Below the pieces are notes generated by a model. It was not told the DNA's origin and did not search any database. It worked only from the letters and a program-made list of their open reading frames with translations. Positions 30,159-37,893 of a stretch of DNA of 64,000 nucleotides are shown in pieces. The position numbers and the translations under genes are program-made. Where the stretch lies: the IMG/VR virus record IMGVR_UViG_3300046557_000516, positions 1 through 64,000 of that record; one strand, given 5' to 3'. Within the stretch, counting starts at the first letter, position 1. The number at the start of each line of letters is the position of its first letter. The stretch is from a virus.

Positions 30159-30419
30159 CTACTGCAACCATGCGCTTTCCGCCCACGCTGCAACGTCAAG
30201 CCGCGAACCGTCCTTGAATATGAACGTGCAACCGGTCAAATACTCCATCTCGCTTTCTGCGATCTCGTGTTTCCACTCCGCACGCATGGCGCTTTCGACT
30301 TCGTAGACATGCAAGCGGTCACTGCGCTCCGCAAGGATAGGCGTGAACTGCGCCAGCTCCGCAATGGTGACGGCCGAGTTGAAAATGTCGCCTGAGTTGT
30401 CGATAGAAATGCGGGCCAT
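30159..30419 (-). CDS. Hypothetical protein, 86 aa
   Basis: The start MARISIDNSG is preceded by AAAGGAG. It is an acidic alpha/beta protein with a beta end (CTFIFKDGSRLDVAAW). The 12 bases CGCAACAAAGGA before its start also precede the next gene (29405-30088), suggesting a duplicated translation-start module. Confidence 0.55.
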   Translation of the reverse strand: MARISIDNSGDIFNSAVTIAELAQFTPILAERSDRLHVYEVESAMRAEWKHEIAESEMEYLTGCTFIFKDGSRLDVAAWAESAWLQ

Positions 30420-30455
30420 GGGGTTCGCTCCTTTGTTGCGATGGAAACGGGTTCG

Positions 30456-30494
30456 TTTCAGATGCGCGGCCATGACGCGGCCGCGACACTGAAG
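30456..30494 (-). repeat. Covarying intercistronic hairpin, copy 3
   Basis: Outer stem TTTCAG/CTGAAG, internal loop ATG/ACA, inner stem CGCGGCC/GGCCGCG and a 7-base loop. It begins 6 bases after the stop of the exported-protein gene at 30501-30770. Confidence 0.65.
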
Positions 30495-30500
30495 CGCGCC

Positions 30501-30770
30501 TTAGTTCTGAGTTGCTTCGTTCTCGCCGAAAAAGGCAATGTTGGCGTAAAGGGTGTTGAGCTCCGCCCCGATCCCTTGCGCCTTGAAACGCGAGCCGTCC
30601 TTGATGCCTTCCGGAGCTGCGCCCTTGCATGCGGCGGCCAAATGTTCGGAGAGATGCGCCTTGGATGCGCAAACCGCCTTGAACTGCGAAGGCAAGTCAG
30701 CGGCCGGAGCTGCAACGGCGGAGAAGGCGGAAAGAGCGACGAAAGCGGATGAGATGAGAAGAGCGCGCAT
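30501..30770 (-). CDS. Exported small protein, 89 aa
   Basis: The start MRALLISSAF opens a signal peptide (LLISSAFVALSAFSAVAAPA). The mature part carries two cysteines (KAVCASKAHL and AAACKGAA), a possible periplasmic disulfide. It is the second exported protein of this operon; both share the alanine/proline cleavage region. Function unknown. Confidence 0.65.
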   Translation of the reverse strand: MRALLISSAFVALSAFSAVAAPAADLPSQFKAVCASKAHLSEHLAAACKGAAPEGIKDGSRFKAQGIGAELNTLYANIAFFGENEATQN

Positions 30771-30841
30771 AGCAGATGTTTCCTTTTCCAGTTTGGCACA
30801 ATCGCCAGATAAGCCGCGCGTCACTGCGGCTTGCCAAGCGA

Positions 30842-31045
30842 CTATGCATACAAAGGGTTAAAACCGTCTAAAGACCGGACGAGGGCGGCCATAGCAGCAC
30901 GCTCGACAAGGCGAGCGGTGCGCGCACGGTCTGTCACTGGCGACGACACGTAGAACGAACCGCCGACGCGGCCGACGCGCCAATGGATGAGACCGCCGAC
31001 TTGCTGGACAGAGACGTTCAAGAAAGACTGAAGGAAGGAGAGCAT
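30842..31045 (-). CDS. Hypothetical protein, 67 aa; first gene of early operon 2
   Basis: ATG at 31045 follows AAAGG. The sequence MLSFLQSFLNVSVQQVGGLI then HWRVGRVGGSFYVS is part hydrophobic, with basic residues after it. It may associate with the membrane. It lies about 50 bases after the candidate promoter at 31095-31121. Confidence 0.55.
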   Translation of the reverse strand: MLSFLQSFLNVSVQQVGGLIHWRVGRVGGSFYVSSPVTDRARTARLVERAAMAALVRSLDGFNPLYA

Positions 31046-31094
31046 GGGAGAGACCTTTCAAACCAGACTCACAAGCGAGCCGTTGAATGGAAAT

Positions 31095-31121
31095 GTATAC
31101 CTTTTTGCGGGAATGCCAAGG
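31095..31121 (-). promoter_or_regulatory. Candidate promoter of early operon 2
   Basis: On the minus strand -10 TATACA (31095-31100) lies in AAAAAGGTATACATTTCC, nearly identical to the sequence at 13984-14000 near PR. A CTTGGC -35-like hexamer (31116-31121) stands 15 bases upstream, closer than ideal. GTATACCT (31096-31103) matches the half-sites over PL. It could be a promoter, an operator or both. Confidence 0.5.
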
Positions 31122-31875
31122 GGGTGAAGTGACAAAATGTATAGGTCTATGCACTCCGGCGAAAAGAGTAATGAAATCAAGCGAAATGCGACGGCCGACT
31201 TTTCCGATACATGATGCCGGAAAGACCACGAAACGCGCCCTTGGCCCGCTATGGGCGAAACAACGCCTATCCCTGATAAAGCGACGCTCGCCGACTGGAC
31301 AGACGAGACCGCGCTCGCCGACACCACTTGCTGCGCTCCAATACTCCGGCAATACGCCAACGTGGATGTCGCTCGCCGACTCGGCCGTCACGGATAACAG
31401 GAAACGAATAGCCCTATAGGCGTATATGACTAGGCCACGTGTCCACACGAGCCAATGCACGCTGACTCGCTGCGCCCTTTGACGTCGCCCCGATGAAACG
31501 GCAATACGGCATGCACAAACGGATATGATGGCGACACATGACAAGGGGACAGACAAGCGTTGCGCTTGCGTCGACCTGATCGGCCACGAACCCATATCCA
31601 CCCTACCCCATAGCCCATATCGGCCATGACCCATGATGCACGTCGACATGATCTCGTGTCATAGCGCCTCAAGGGCGAGCGTGTGCCGTCGGCGGCCATC
31701 AACACCTATGACAGTGCCACGCACGCCGCCAGCGACGCGCTATGGGCACGAAAAGGCGCATTAGGGACCGTTTATCGGGTGCGGGCAGAGCGGAGCGCAG
31801 CCTCCCGTTCTGTCGCGCAAATTGAAAAATGTAAGGGGAGATCATCTCGTACCCCTGGAAACCCTGGAGAAATCG
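31104..31875. other. Non-coding interval with short repeats
   Basis: No open frame here has a ribosome site or phage-like codon use. GCTCGCCGAC occurs three times (31286, 31313, 31371) and CGCTATGGGC twice (31247, 31738). The interval separates early operon 2 from the late genes. A replication origin, a promoter region for late genes or a decayed gene are all possible. Confidence 0.4.
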
Positions 31876-32055
31876 ATGCCTTGCATGTGGTTTGGCGGAT
31901 TTTCCGATGGCGGCCGCTTCAAGGCTTGGCAACTCCATTATCAGGCAAAAGGCGCCTCGAGATGGAAGGCGACCGATCTCGCCTGGAAGAAATGCCAGAA
32001 CAAAACGACCTGGCCTCCCGGGTTGCAAAACGGTTGTAAAGCCGCCGCGGCGTAA
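31876..32055 (+). CDS. Small hypothetical protein, 59 aa
   Basis: The start MPCMWFGGFS follows GGAG at 8 bases. The product is aromatic and basic (FKAWQLHYQAKGASRWKATD; LAWKKCQNKTTWPP). This composition suggests nucleic-acid or peptidoglycan binding. It is the first gene of the rightward late region. No family recognised. Confidence 0.5.
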   Translation: MPCMWFGGFSDGGRFKAWQLHYQAKGASRWKATDLAWKKCQNKTTWPPGLQNGCKAAAA

Positions 32056-32161
32056 TACGAAAATGGCACCCATCCACCGGGCGGATACAACGTGTTTTTT
32101 GGCGATGTCCTTGAAAACGTTCGATCCGCTATCAGGACGTGTATGTCGCTCGGAGCTCGAA

Positions 32162-32335
32162 ATGGCCGGAAAGACAAAAACCTACGGCGTATACGCTTGG
32201 ATCGAAGGCGTGATCGCGAAAATCGGCGAGGTCCGCGGCCGGGATTGCACGATCGCCTTCAATGCGGCAAAAGCCAAACTGAAGCGGGACGATCTTTGGG
32301 TTAAGCCCCTGATGAAGGTCTACGCCAAAAACTAA
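32162..32335 (+). CDS. Small hypothetical protein, 57 aa
   Basis: The start MAGKTKTYGV follows GGAG; an in-frame ATG 35 codons upstream lacks a ribosome site. Basic alpha/beta protein (VYAWIEGVIAKIGEVRGRDC; AKLKRDDLWVKPLM). Function unknown. Confidence 0.5.
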   Translation: MAGKTKTYGVYAWIEGVIAKIGEVRGRDCTIAFNAAKAKLKRDDLWVKPLMKVYAKN

Positions 32336-32550
32336 TGCGCTCTCGAGGCCGTCACCTCGATTGAGCCTTCCCCGCTTCCGGAAGCAAAACCGGTCGCCGC
32401 GCAAGAGGGTGGATGTAGTTGCCACTCGGGGAGCCAAAAATACCCGCAGAGGAGACGCCGCGAGGGAAATGCCTCGCCGGATTCGTTAGGTCCGGCAAAA
32501 CAGCGGCCCACTTGCCCCAGGCCCAAATGGGCTAATCTCAGGAGAAACCC
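32336..32550 (+). promoter_or_regulatory. Leader region with several hairpins
   Basis: The 215-base gap before the acidic repeat protein holds GCGAGG/CCTCGC, GCCGGA/TCCGGC and GCCC/GGGC stems in a row, then CAGGAGAAACCC before the ATG. No gene or clear promoter was seen. It may be a structured 5' leader. Confidence 0.35.
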
Positions 32551-33441
32551 ATGACCACCTCAGTAATCGTCAATGCTGGCCACGGCTGGCCCGTCGACCT
32601 CGTCTTCAAGGATCCGAAGACTGGCGACATCCTCTCGACGCAGCGCATCGATGTCGACGGCAACCAGACGATCTACGTTCACCGCGGAGCCGACGTCCTC
32701 ATCCATGAAGTCCAGCCGGAAGAAATGGCTGCTGTGAGCTACGATGACGAAGCCTCTGCCGCCGCCGATCTCGCCGATGCGCAGAAGGTATCGGAAATCA
32801 CCGGAGATCCCATCCCGGATCCGCTGATCGACCAGGTTGTCAAGATCGACCCGGAAACGAACCAGATCGTCGATGAAACCTCGCCGGTTGCTGCTGTTGT
32901 CGCCGCCACTCCGGCCGCTGATGCCGCTCCGGCCGCCGTCGACACCCCTGTTGCCGTCCCCGTTGTCACCGATGGCGTCATTACCGCTGTCGAGGTCACG
33001 AACCCTGGCGCTCTTGTCGCTACGGATGACGTGCACGTTGCTGATTCTGCTGAAGAAACGCCTGCAGTAGTCGAAGCCCCGGTTGAGCCGGCTCCGGCCG
33101 CTGTTGTGGCCGAAACCCCGGCGGAAACCCCTGTTGAGGCCGCTGTCGTCGAAACTGCCCCGGTCGCTGCTGAAGTAGCCCCGGTTGCCGTCGAAGCTGC
33201 TCCGATCGAAGAAGTGTCCGTCGAAACGGCTCCTGTCGTCCAGGAAGTCGTAGAAACCCCGGCACCTGAAGAAATCCCGGCCGCCGTTGTCGAGGCGCCG
33301 GTAGAAGTTGCGGCTGAAGTGGCTGTCCCTGAAGTGGTCGAGGCTCCGGTTGAAACGCCGGTTGCCGAAACGATGTCTGATCCGGCTTTCGGCACGGACC
33401 CTGTCGACGAAGAAGCCCCAAAGCTTGACCAGCAGTCCTAA
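32551..33441 (+). CDS. Protein with long acidic Ala/Pro/Val/Glu repeat region, 296 aa
   Basis: The first 60 residues form a small beta domain (MTTSVIVNAGHGWPVDLVFK; DVDGNQTIYVHRGADVLIHE). Residues from about 110 on repeat motifs such as EAPVE, VETAPV and AVVEAP with almost no aromatic residues, so this part is extended or disordered. It stands first in the late region. It could be a virion-internal or stalk protein, or a DNA mimic; none is proven. Confidence 0.65.
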   Translation: MTTSVIVNAGHGWPVDLVFKDPKTGDILSTQRIDVDGNQTIYVHRGADVLIHEVQPEEMAAVSYDDEASAAADLADAQKVSEITGDPIPDPLIDQVVKIDPETNQIVDETSPVAAVVAATPAADAAPAAVDTPVAVPVVTDGVITAVEVTNPGALVATDDVHVADSAEETPAVVEAPVEPAPAAVVAETPAETPVEAAVVETAPVAAEVAPVAVEAAPIEEVSVETAPVVQEVVETPAPEEIPAAVVEAPVEVAAEVAVPEVVEAPVETPVAETMSDPAFGTDPVDEEAPKLDQQS

Positions 33442-33593
33442 GATCTGCATGGTCCGGCATCCCTAAGCGGTCCGGAACATATTCATCTGCACCAGCGAAT
33501 TGTTCGCATCACGGACCGTGCAAAGGACAGAGCCCTCGCCAAGCAATCGTGCCTGGCGGGGTTCGACCCCTCTCGAAAAGAGGACTTCAACCC

Positions 33594-33701
33594 ATGAATC
33601 CGACGAAAGCTATGACGGTGGCCTTGTTGTGCGTTCTTATCGTTGTTTGCATCACTCTCGGGTTCCTTCCGGCCATCGCGCCGTTATGGAGCAATAAATG
33701 A
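33594..33701 (+). CDS. Membrane peptide, 35 aa
   Basis: ATG at 33594 and a stop overlapping the next ATG (ATGA at 33698-33701). Residues 7-30 (MTVALLCVLIVVCITLGFLP) form one membrane helix. Its size and coupling suit a small accessory membrane peptide. Confidence 0.55.
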   Translation: MNPTKAMTVALLCVLIVVCITLGFLPAIAPLWSNK

Positions 33702-34123
33702 GCATTCTTGACAAAATCGAGGAAGACACGAAGCGCGGCGTCTCCGCAGCCATCGCCGCAGTCGAGCGGGTGGTTGCGCCTGGCGCAGCATCAACGGCGG
33801 AGTCGACGGCGCCGGCAACTATCCAGTCCTTTGCGGCTTCGGCGACCCAAAGCGCCCCTGCCGCCTCTTTGTCTGCAGGAAAGCCAACCGACCCGATTGC
33901 GGAAGTAGTCGCTCGCCTCGAGCAACTCCGAAAGACTATAAACGTCGTCGCAACGGTTCATTCGTCCTGGGATCGTATCGTGGATGCTGTGACGGCGACG
34001 ACGACGGATGCCGACGCCGCTTTTGCCAAGGTCAAAGCGCTGATCCCGATCGACGGCACCCCTGTACCGAAGGGGTTCGATGAGGCCGTTGCGTTCGTGA
34101 AGTCGATCGCGATCAAGCTTTAA
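33698..34123 (+). CDS. Hypothetical protein, 141 aa
   Basis: An alanine/serine/threonine-rich linker (residues 25-60) separates an N-terminal helix (MSILDKIEEDTKRGVSAAIA) from a C-terminal helical domain (DPIAEVVARLEQLRKTINVV). The C-terminal half has Trp90 (HSSWDRIVDAV). No family recognised; likely virion-associated or structural by position. Confidence 0.55.
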   Translation: MSILDKIEEDTKRGVSAAIAAVERVVAPGAASTAESTAPATIQSFAASATQSAPAASLSAGKPTDPIAEVVARLEQLRKTINVVATVHSSWDRIVDAVTATTTDADAAFAKVKALIPIDGTPVPKGFDEAVAFVKSIAIKL

Positions 34124-34155
34124 AAGTTCGGGGGTACGAAACCCGAAACAGGCGG

Positions 34156-34193
34156 AGATCTCCCCCATCCAGTGCTGCGTATGGGGGAGATCT
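34156..34193 (+). terminator. Perfect 13-bp hairpin, possible terminator or processing site
   Basis: AGATCTCCCCCAT (34156-34168) pairs without mismatch with ATGGGGGAGATCT (34181-34193) around a 12-base loop. TCGTTTC follows, not a full U-tract, so termination is likely partial. It separates gene 33698-34123 from gene 34229-34510. Confidence 0.5.
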
Positions 34194-34228
34194 TCGTTTC
34201 AAAGTTCCACGATGGAAGGAAAAATCCA

Positions 34229-34510
34229 ATGAGCTATTCGTTTTCAGTAACGGCGGACACAAAGCAGGAAGCTACCCACAAGATCAGAGAGAAGTTCGAC
34301 GAAGTTGTCCTGGCGCAGCCGAGTCACGTTGCGGACAGGGAAGCCGCGGTTGTTGCCGCCCAAACCTTGGTCCGCCTCTTGGCTGATCCCAAGGAAGGCG
34401 AGGAAATCGCCGTTAGCATGAACGGTTCGGTTGGCTGGAAGTATGACTCGCCTGAGGAATTTCTTCATGCGAACGTCACCATCAATACGTCGATGCGCAA
34501 AAAGAGCTAA
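34229..34510 (+). CDS. Hypothetical protein, 93 aa
   Basis: The start MSYSFSVTAD follows GGAAGG; upstream codons run through the hairpin. A compact alpha/beta sequence (SVTADTKQEATHKIREKFDE; VAAQTLVRLLADPKEGEEIA; VSMNGSVGW). The shape resembles small phage proteins encoded near packaging genes. No family recognised. Confidence 0.6.
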   Translation: MSYSFSVTADTKQEATHKIREKFDEVVLAQPSHVADREAAVVAAQTLVRLLADPKEGEEIAVSMNGSVGWKYDSPEEFLHANVTINTSMRKKS

Positions 34511-34517
34511 TAGGCTC

Positions 34518-34757
34518 TTAGATGCCGAGATCGGTCCGGAGAACGCTGTTGACCTTTGAGGTCCAGCCTTCTCCGTTGATGCTCTTCAACATGAAGACGA
34601 CGTCCTGATCGAGGCGCAAGCTAACAAGTTTCTTCGGTGATTTCAGATCGCCGGTCCCGATCGCAGCTTTGAGCGCATTGATCTGCGCCTTCGTCGGCTT
34701 CTTCACCTTCGCCTGCTTCGTGCGTTTCGCTGGAGCGATTTCCTTAAACCGGATCAT
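34518..34757 (-). CDS. BrnA-like ribbon-helix-helix protein without toxin, 79 aa
   Basis: The C-terminal 40 residues (LVSLRLDQDVVFMLKSINGE then GWTSKVNSVLRTDLG) match the ribbon-helix-helix of BrnA-type antitoxins; the N-terminus is lysine-rich. No BrnT-like toxin lies on either side. It is the only minus-strand gene in the late region and faces the head genes, so it may repress its own or the late promoter in the gap 34758-34828. Confidence 0.65.
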   Translation of the reverse strand: MIRFKEIAPAKRTKQAKVKKPTKAQINALKAAIGTGDLKSPKKLVSLRLDQDVVFMLKSINGEGWTSKVNSVLRTDLGI

Positions 34758-34828
34758 GCCCGAACCCTCGGTTTCCTTGCCGCGCGGCGACTCCACGCAT
34801 GCCGGAATATAGCGCGTGAGTGTGAAAA

Positions 34829-35422
34829 ATGAAAGTTACGGCAGAAGTCCACCAATCGAAGGATCTCATCACCTTCCTGCACAAGCTCGGCTCTCCGGAG
34901 TTGAAGGCGGCCGCGATCGTCGGATTGAATGAGCATGCCGGCGAACAGCGGAAGCAGTCGGTCAACCGCATGGTTGCCTATACCGGGATCCCCAAGGGCC
35001 GTGTCGGCGGCAAGACGAAGCTGATCAAGGCATCAGCCTCCGGATCCGTCAACACTGCGATCATCAGAACGGCCGACGTCGCGATCCCCCTCGCGGAGTA
35101 CGGAAACGCCGTCTGGACAAGGGATTTGAACCCCTTCGCTGATGGCCAAATGGGGGGATCAGTTTCGAGCATGAAAGGCGCGGAAGCGACTGGCTGGAAT
35201 GTCCGCCGGCAATTCCCTGGCGCCTTCATCGCCAACGGCCAAGTCGTGATCCGACGGGTTCATTCGGACCCGCGATCGGGCTTGCGCACCCTTTATGCCC
35301 CGGTCCTGGCGAATGAGCTGGCAAAACCGGAGCGCCCAAACGCACCCGCTGCGGAGCGGTATGCAGCTATGGACCTCGAGCGGAGGGTCATGGCTCAAGT
35401 CATCCGCGTTTTAGGAACCTGA
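34829..35422 (+). CDS. Minor-tail-Z / head-tail completion-like protein, 197 aa
   Basis: The pattern VGLNEHAGEQRKQSVNRMVA, then YTGIPKGRVGGKTKL, and FPGAFIANGQVVIRR resembles the prophage minor tail protein Z and HK97-gp10-like families, which act at the head-tail junction. It precedes the terminase genes here rather than following the head genes, which is unusual. The product ends AQVIRVLGT, 2 bases before the next start. Confidence 0.65.
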   Translation: MKVTAEVHQSKDLITFLHKLGSPELKAAAIVGLNEHAGEQRKQSVNRMVAYTGIPKGRVGGKTKLIKASASGSVNTAIIRTADVAIPLAEYGNAVWTRDLNPFADGQMGGSVSSMKGAEATGWNVRRQFPGAFIANGQVVIRRVHSDPRSGLRTLYAPVLANELAKPERPNAPAAERYAAMDLERRVMAQVIRVLGT

Positions 35423-35424
35423 AG

Positions 35425-36072
35425 ATGGCTAAGGCAGCACCCAAAGCCGTCGATGAGACAGAAACCGTCCCTCAAACGAGGGCGAAAAAAGTTACGTCGG
35501 CGAAAACCAAGACCAAAAAGAAAGCCCCGGCAAAGCCTGCAAAGCCACCGGAGCAACCCTCGAGAGGAGCGTGGATCCATGAATTCTGTACGATCACAGA
35601 GCTTTCGATCCTCCTCAACCTCTCGGTTCGCGCGCTTCATGACCAAAATGCTCGCGGCGTTCTTGTCCGTGGCGCCAAGGCCGGGACATACCGGACAATT
35701 CCGTCGATGGAAGCCTATATCGGAAACCTCCGGCTCGCGGCATCCGGTCGCGCCAAGGAAGTCCAATCGGTAGCGGCTGAAGAGCGCGGCAAGATCGAGA
35801 AGATCGAGCGCCAGATCCGTGAGCTGAAGCTGAAAGAGCTCCAGGGCGAGATCCTGCAGCTCGATGAAGTCTCTGAGGCGTGGTCGACGTTCGCCGGCCT
35901 TGTGAAGCAGGCGTTTTTGACCTTCCCGACGAAGGCTAGAGCCAAGATCCCGCATCTGACGGCCCATGACCAAGCGACGCTGACAACGATCGCCAAGGAC
36001 ATGCTCCTGGACATGGCTGCAGAGATCCGCGCGTCCGTCGTAGGGGGAGATGCCGATGTCCTCAAGAGCTAG
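35425..36072 (+). CDS. Terminase small subunit, Nu1-like, 215 aa
   Basis: A lysine- and alanine-rich N-terminus (residues 18-45) is followed by a helix-turn-helix like that of lambda Nu1 (TITELSILLNLSVRALHDQN) and by a coiled-coil (EERGKIEKIERQIRELKLKE). It would recognise the packaging site and bring in the large subunit encoded next. The genes overlap by 17 bases. Confidence 0.85.
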   Translation: MAKAAPKAVDETETVPQTRAKKVTSAKTKTKKKAPAKPAKPPEQPSRGAWIHEFCTITELSILLNLSVRALHDQNARGVLVRGAKAGTYRTIPSMEAYIGNLRLAASGRAKEVQSVAAEERGKIEKIERQIRELKLKELQGEILQLDEVSEAWSTFAGLVKQAFLTFPTKARAKIPHLTAHDQATLTTIAKDMLLDMAAEIRASVVGGDADVLKS

Positions 36073-37891
36073 CGCAGCCGTCAAATCGCTGTTCAAGGAC
36101 ATCTCCGCGGCGCTGACACCGCCGGTGGAGATGAGCTACTCCGAATGGGCGATCGCCAATTTCAGGCTTTCCGCCGTCGCCTCCGCCGATACCGGGCGGT
36201 TTCGCCCCTGGAAATTCCAGCGCGGGATCCTTGATGCCATCGGTGACCCGCTTTTCCCTCGCGTTTCGGTCATCAAGCCGACCCGAACGGGTTACACGAA
36301 GTCGCTTATCGCCGCGATCGGCGCCATTGCCGACAACGATCCGTCGCCGATCATCCTGTTGATGCCGACGGACGACGACGCCCGCGGGATCATGGTTGAC
36401 GAGGTCGACCCGGCCTTCAAGGAAAGCCCCAGGCTTCGCGGCCTGATGAGATCCGGCCGTTTCGACGGTAGGAACACCTTGACGCACCGGTCCTTTGCCG
36501 GCGGCGGCTCACTGAAGGCGATCGCAGCCGCGGCGCCACGCAATCTTCGCCGTCACTCGGCGAAATACCTGTTCTGCGACGAAGTCGACGGGATGAAAAT
36601 CACCTCAGAAGGTGATCCGTTGAAGATCGCGGAGAAGCGCACGGACTCCTATCCAGATCGCAAGATCGTGATGGGATCTACGCCAGTTGATGATGCCACC
36701 TCCATCATCATCACCCGGTACAACGAGAGCGACCAGCGCGTTTTCGAAATTCCGTGCGTTCATTGCAGCGTTCCCTTCGAACTGATGTGGGAACACCTGG
36801 ACTGGAAGCCTGGCCAGCCGGAGACGGTTGTCGCCAACTGCCCGAACTGCGGCGTCGAGATCGAGGAAAAATACAAGCCTCAGATGGTCGAGGCCGGCGA
36901 ATGGCGGGCAACGAAGCCTGAGGTCAATGGACATGCCGGTTTCCGGCTCAACGCACTGATCTCGATGTTCTCCAACGTCCGATGGGCAATGCTTGTCACG
37001 GAATATGAGAACGCCGTGAAGCAGGGCGCCTCGGCCATGCAGGTTTTCACGAACACCGTCCTTGGCCAAGTCTATTCGGCCGCGATCGACTATGTAAACG
37101 AAACCATGCTGATGGCTCGTTGCGAACCCTTTGGTCTCAGGCTCGAGCTTGGATCCGGCCAATGGGAAGAGAAGATCCCGGTGGAAGTCGGCTACATCAC
37201 AGCCGGCGTTGACGTCCAGGTCGATCGCGTCGAAATGACCTTCGTCGGTCATAGCCCGTCGCATCGCTACATCCTTGGCCATCACGTCGTCTACGGCGGC
37301 ACCAACCTCGATACGACCTGGGATGAGGTTCATTCAGTCCTGATGACGAAGTGGCAACATCCACTCGGCGGGACCATCGGCATCGAGGCCGCCGGCGTCG
37401 ACTCCGGTGACGGTAACAGGACGCAGAACGTCTACGACTTCGTCGAGCACACACAGGGACAGAAAATCGTCGCCATCAAGGGCGTCGCCGGTCCCCGCAA
37501 GGTGATCGAGGTCTCCAAGGTGAAGCGCAGAAACCGGACCGCCCCGCTCTATCTGATCGGCGTCGACCAGGTGAAACTCGACATCCTTGCCACCCTTCCG
37601 AAGGAAAAAACGGAGTCGCAAGCGTTCCGTTTCAGCAACACGTTGACAGAGGATTACTTCCTCCAGCTCAACGCGGAACGTCGTGTCCTCGTCTACAAAC
37701 AGGGCCGCCCGATCGAGCAATTCGAGCGGATCGGCAATCGAAAAGCAGAAGCGCTTGACACCGTGGTTTACGCCTTGGCGGTCAAATACCTCTGCAATTT
37801 CAACTATGAGAAGCGATACCTCGAGCTCAAGGGCGACGCTCCACCAAAGAGGAGCCTGAAGGACATCGTCTCCAAAATGCACAGGAAGTGA
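36056..37891 (+). CDS. Terminase large subunit, lambda gpA family, 611 aa
   Basis: The GpA-type ATPase is seen as KPTRTGYTKS (74-83, modified Walker A) and YLFCDE (171-176, Walker B), then MGSTPVDD. A zinc site follows (CVHC...CPNC). The nuclease half carries ITAGVDVQVDRVEM and the late acidic motif KAEALDTVVYALAV. The ATG at 36056 has GGGGGAG 6 bases before it and is preferred over that at 36050. It packages DNA into the prohead. Confidence 0.95.
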   Translation: MSSRASAAVKSLFKDISAALTPPVEMSYSEWAIANFRLSAVASADTGRFRPWKFQRGILDAIGDPLFPRVSVIKPTRTGYTKSLIAAIGAIADNDPSPIILLMPTDDDARGIMVDEVDPAFKESPRLRGLMRSGRFDGRNTLTHRSFAGGGSLKAIAAAAPRNLRRHSAKYLFCDEVDGMKITSEGDPLKIAEKRTDSYPDRKIVMGSTPVDDATSIIITRYNESDQRVFEIPCVHCSVPFELMWEHLDWKPGQPETVVANCPNCGVEIEEKYKPQMVEAGEWRATKPEVNGHAGFRLNALISMFSNVRWAMLVTEYENAVKQGASAMQVFTNTVLGQVYSAAIDYVNETMLMARCEPFGLRLELGSGQWEEKIPVEVGYITAGVDVQVDRVEMTFVGHSPSHRYILGHHVVYGGTNLDTTWDEVHSVLMTKWQHPLGGTIGIEAAGVDSGDGNRTQNVYDFVEHTQGQKIVAIKGVAGPRKVIEVSKVKRRNRTAPLYLIGVDQVKLDILATLPKEKTESQAFRFSNTLTEDYFLQLNAERRVLVYKQGRPIEQFERIGNRKAEALDTVVYALAVKYLCNFNYEKRYLELKGDAPPKRSLKDIVSKMHRK

Positions 37892-37893
37892 AA

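Noticed and set aside
30858-31649. Long minus-strand open frame of 263 codons across 31.0-31.6 kb
   Set aside because: Basic, low-quality sequence with no family resemblance; it overlaps the better gene 30842-31045 in another frame and has no ribosome site.
32560-33450. Minus-strand open frame of 296 codons opposite the acidic repeat protein
   Set aside because: An antisense artefact of the repeated GC-rich codons; the product is an Arg/Gly/Asp-rich nonsense composition.
33530-33590. tRNA-like GGGGTTCGACCCC before the membrane peptide gene
   Set aside because: Only a four-base stem with a five-base loop; the T-arm, anticodon arm and acceptor stem of a tRNA cannot be formed.
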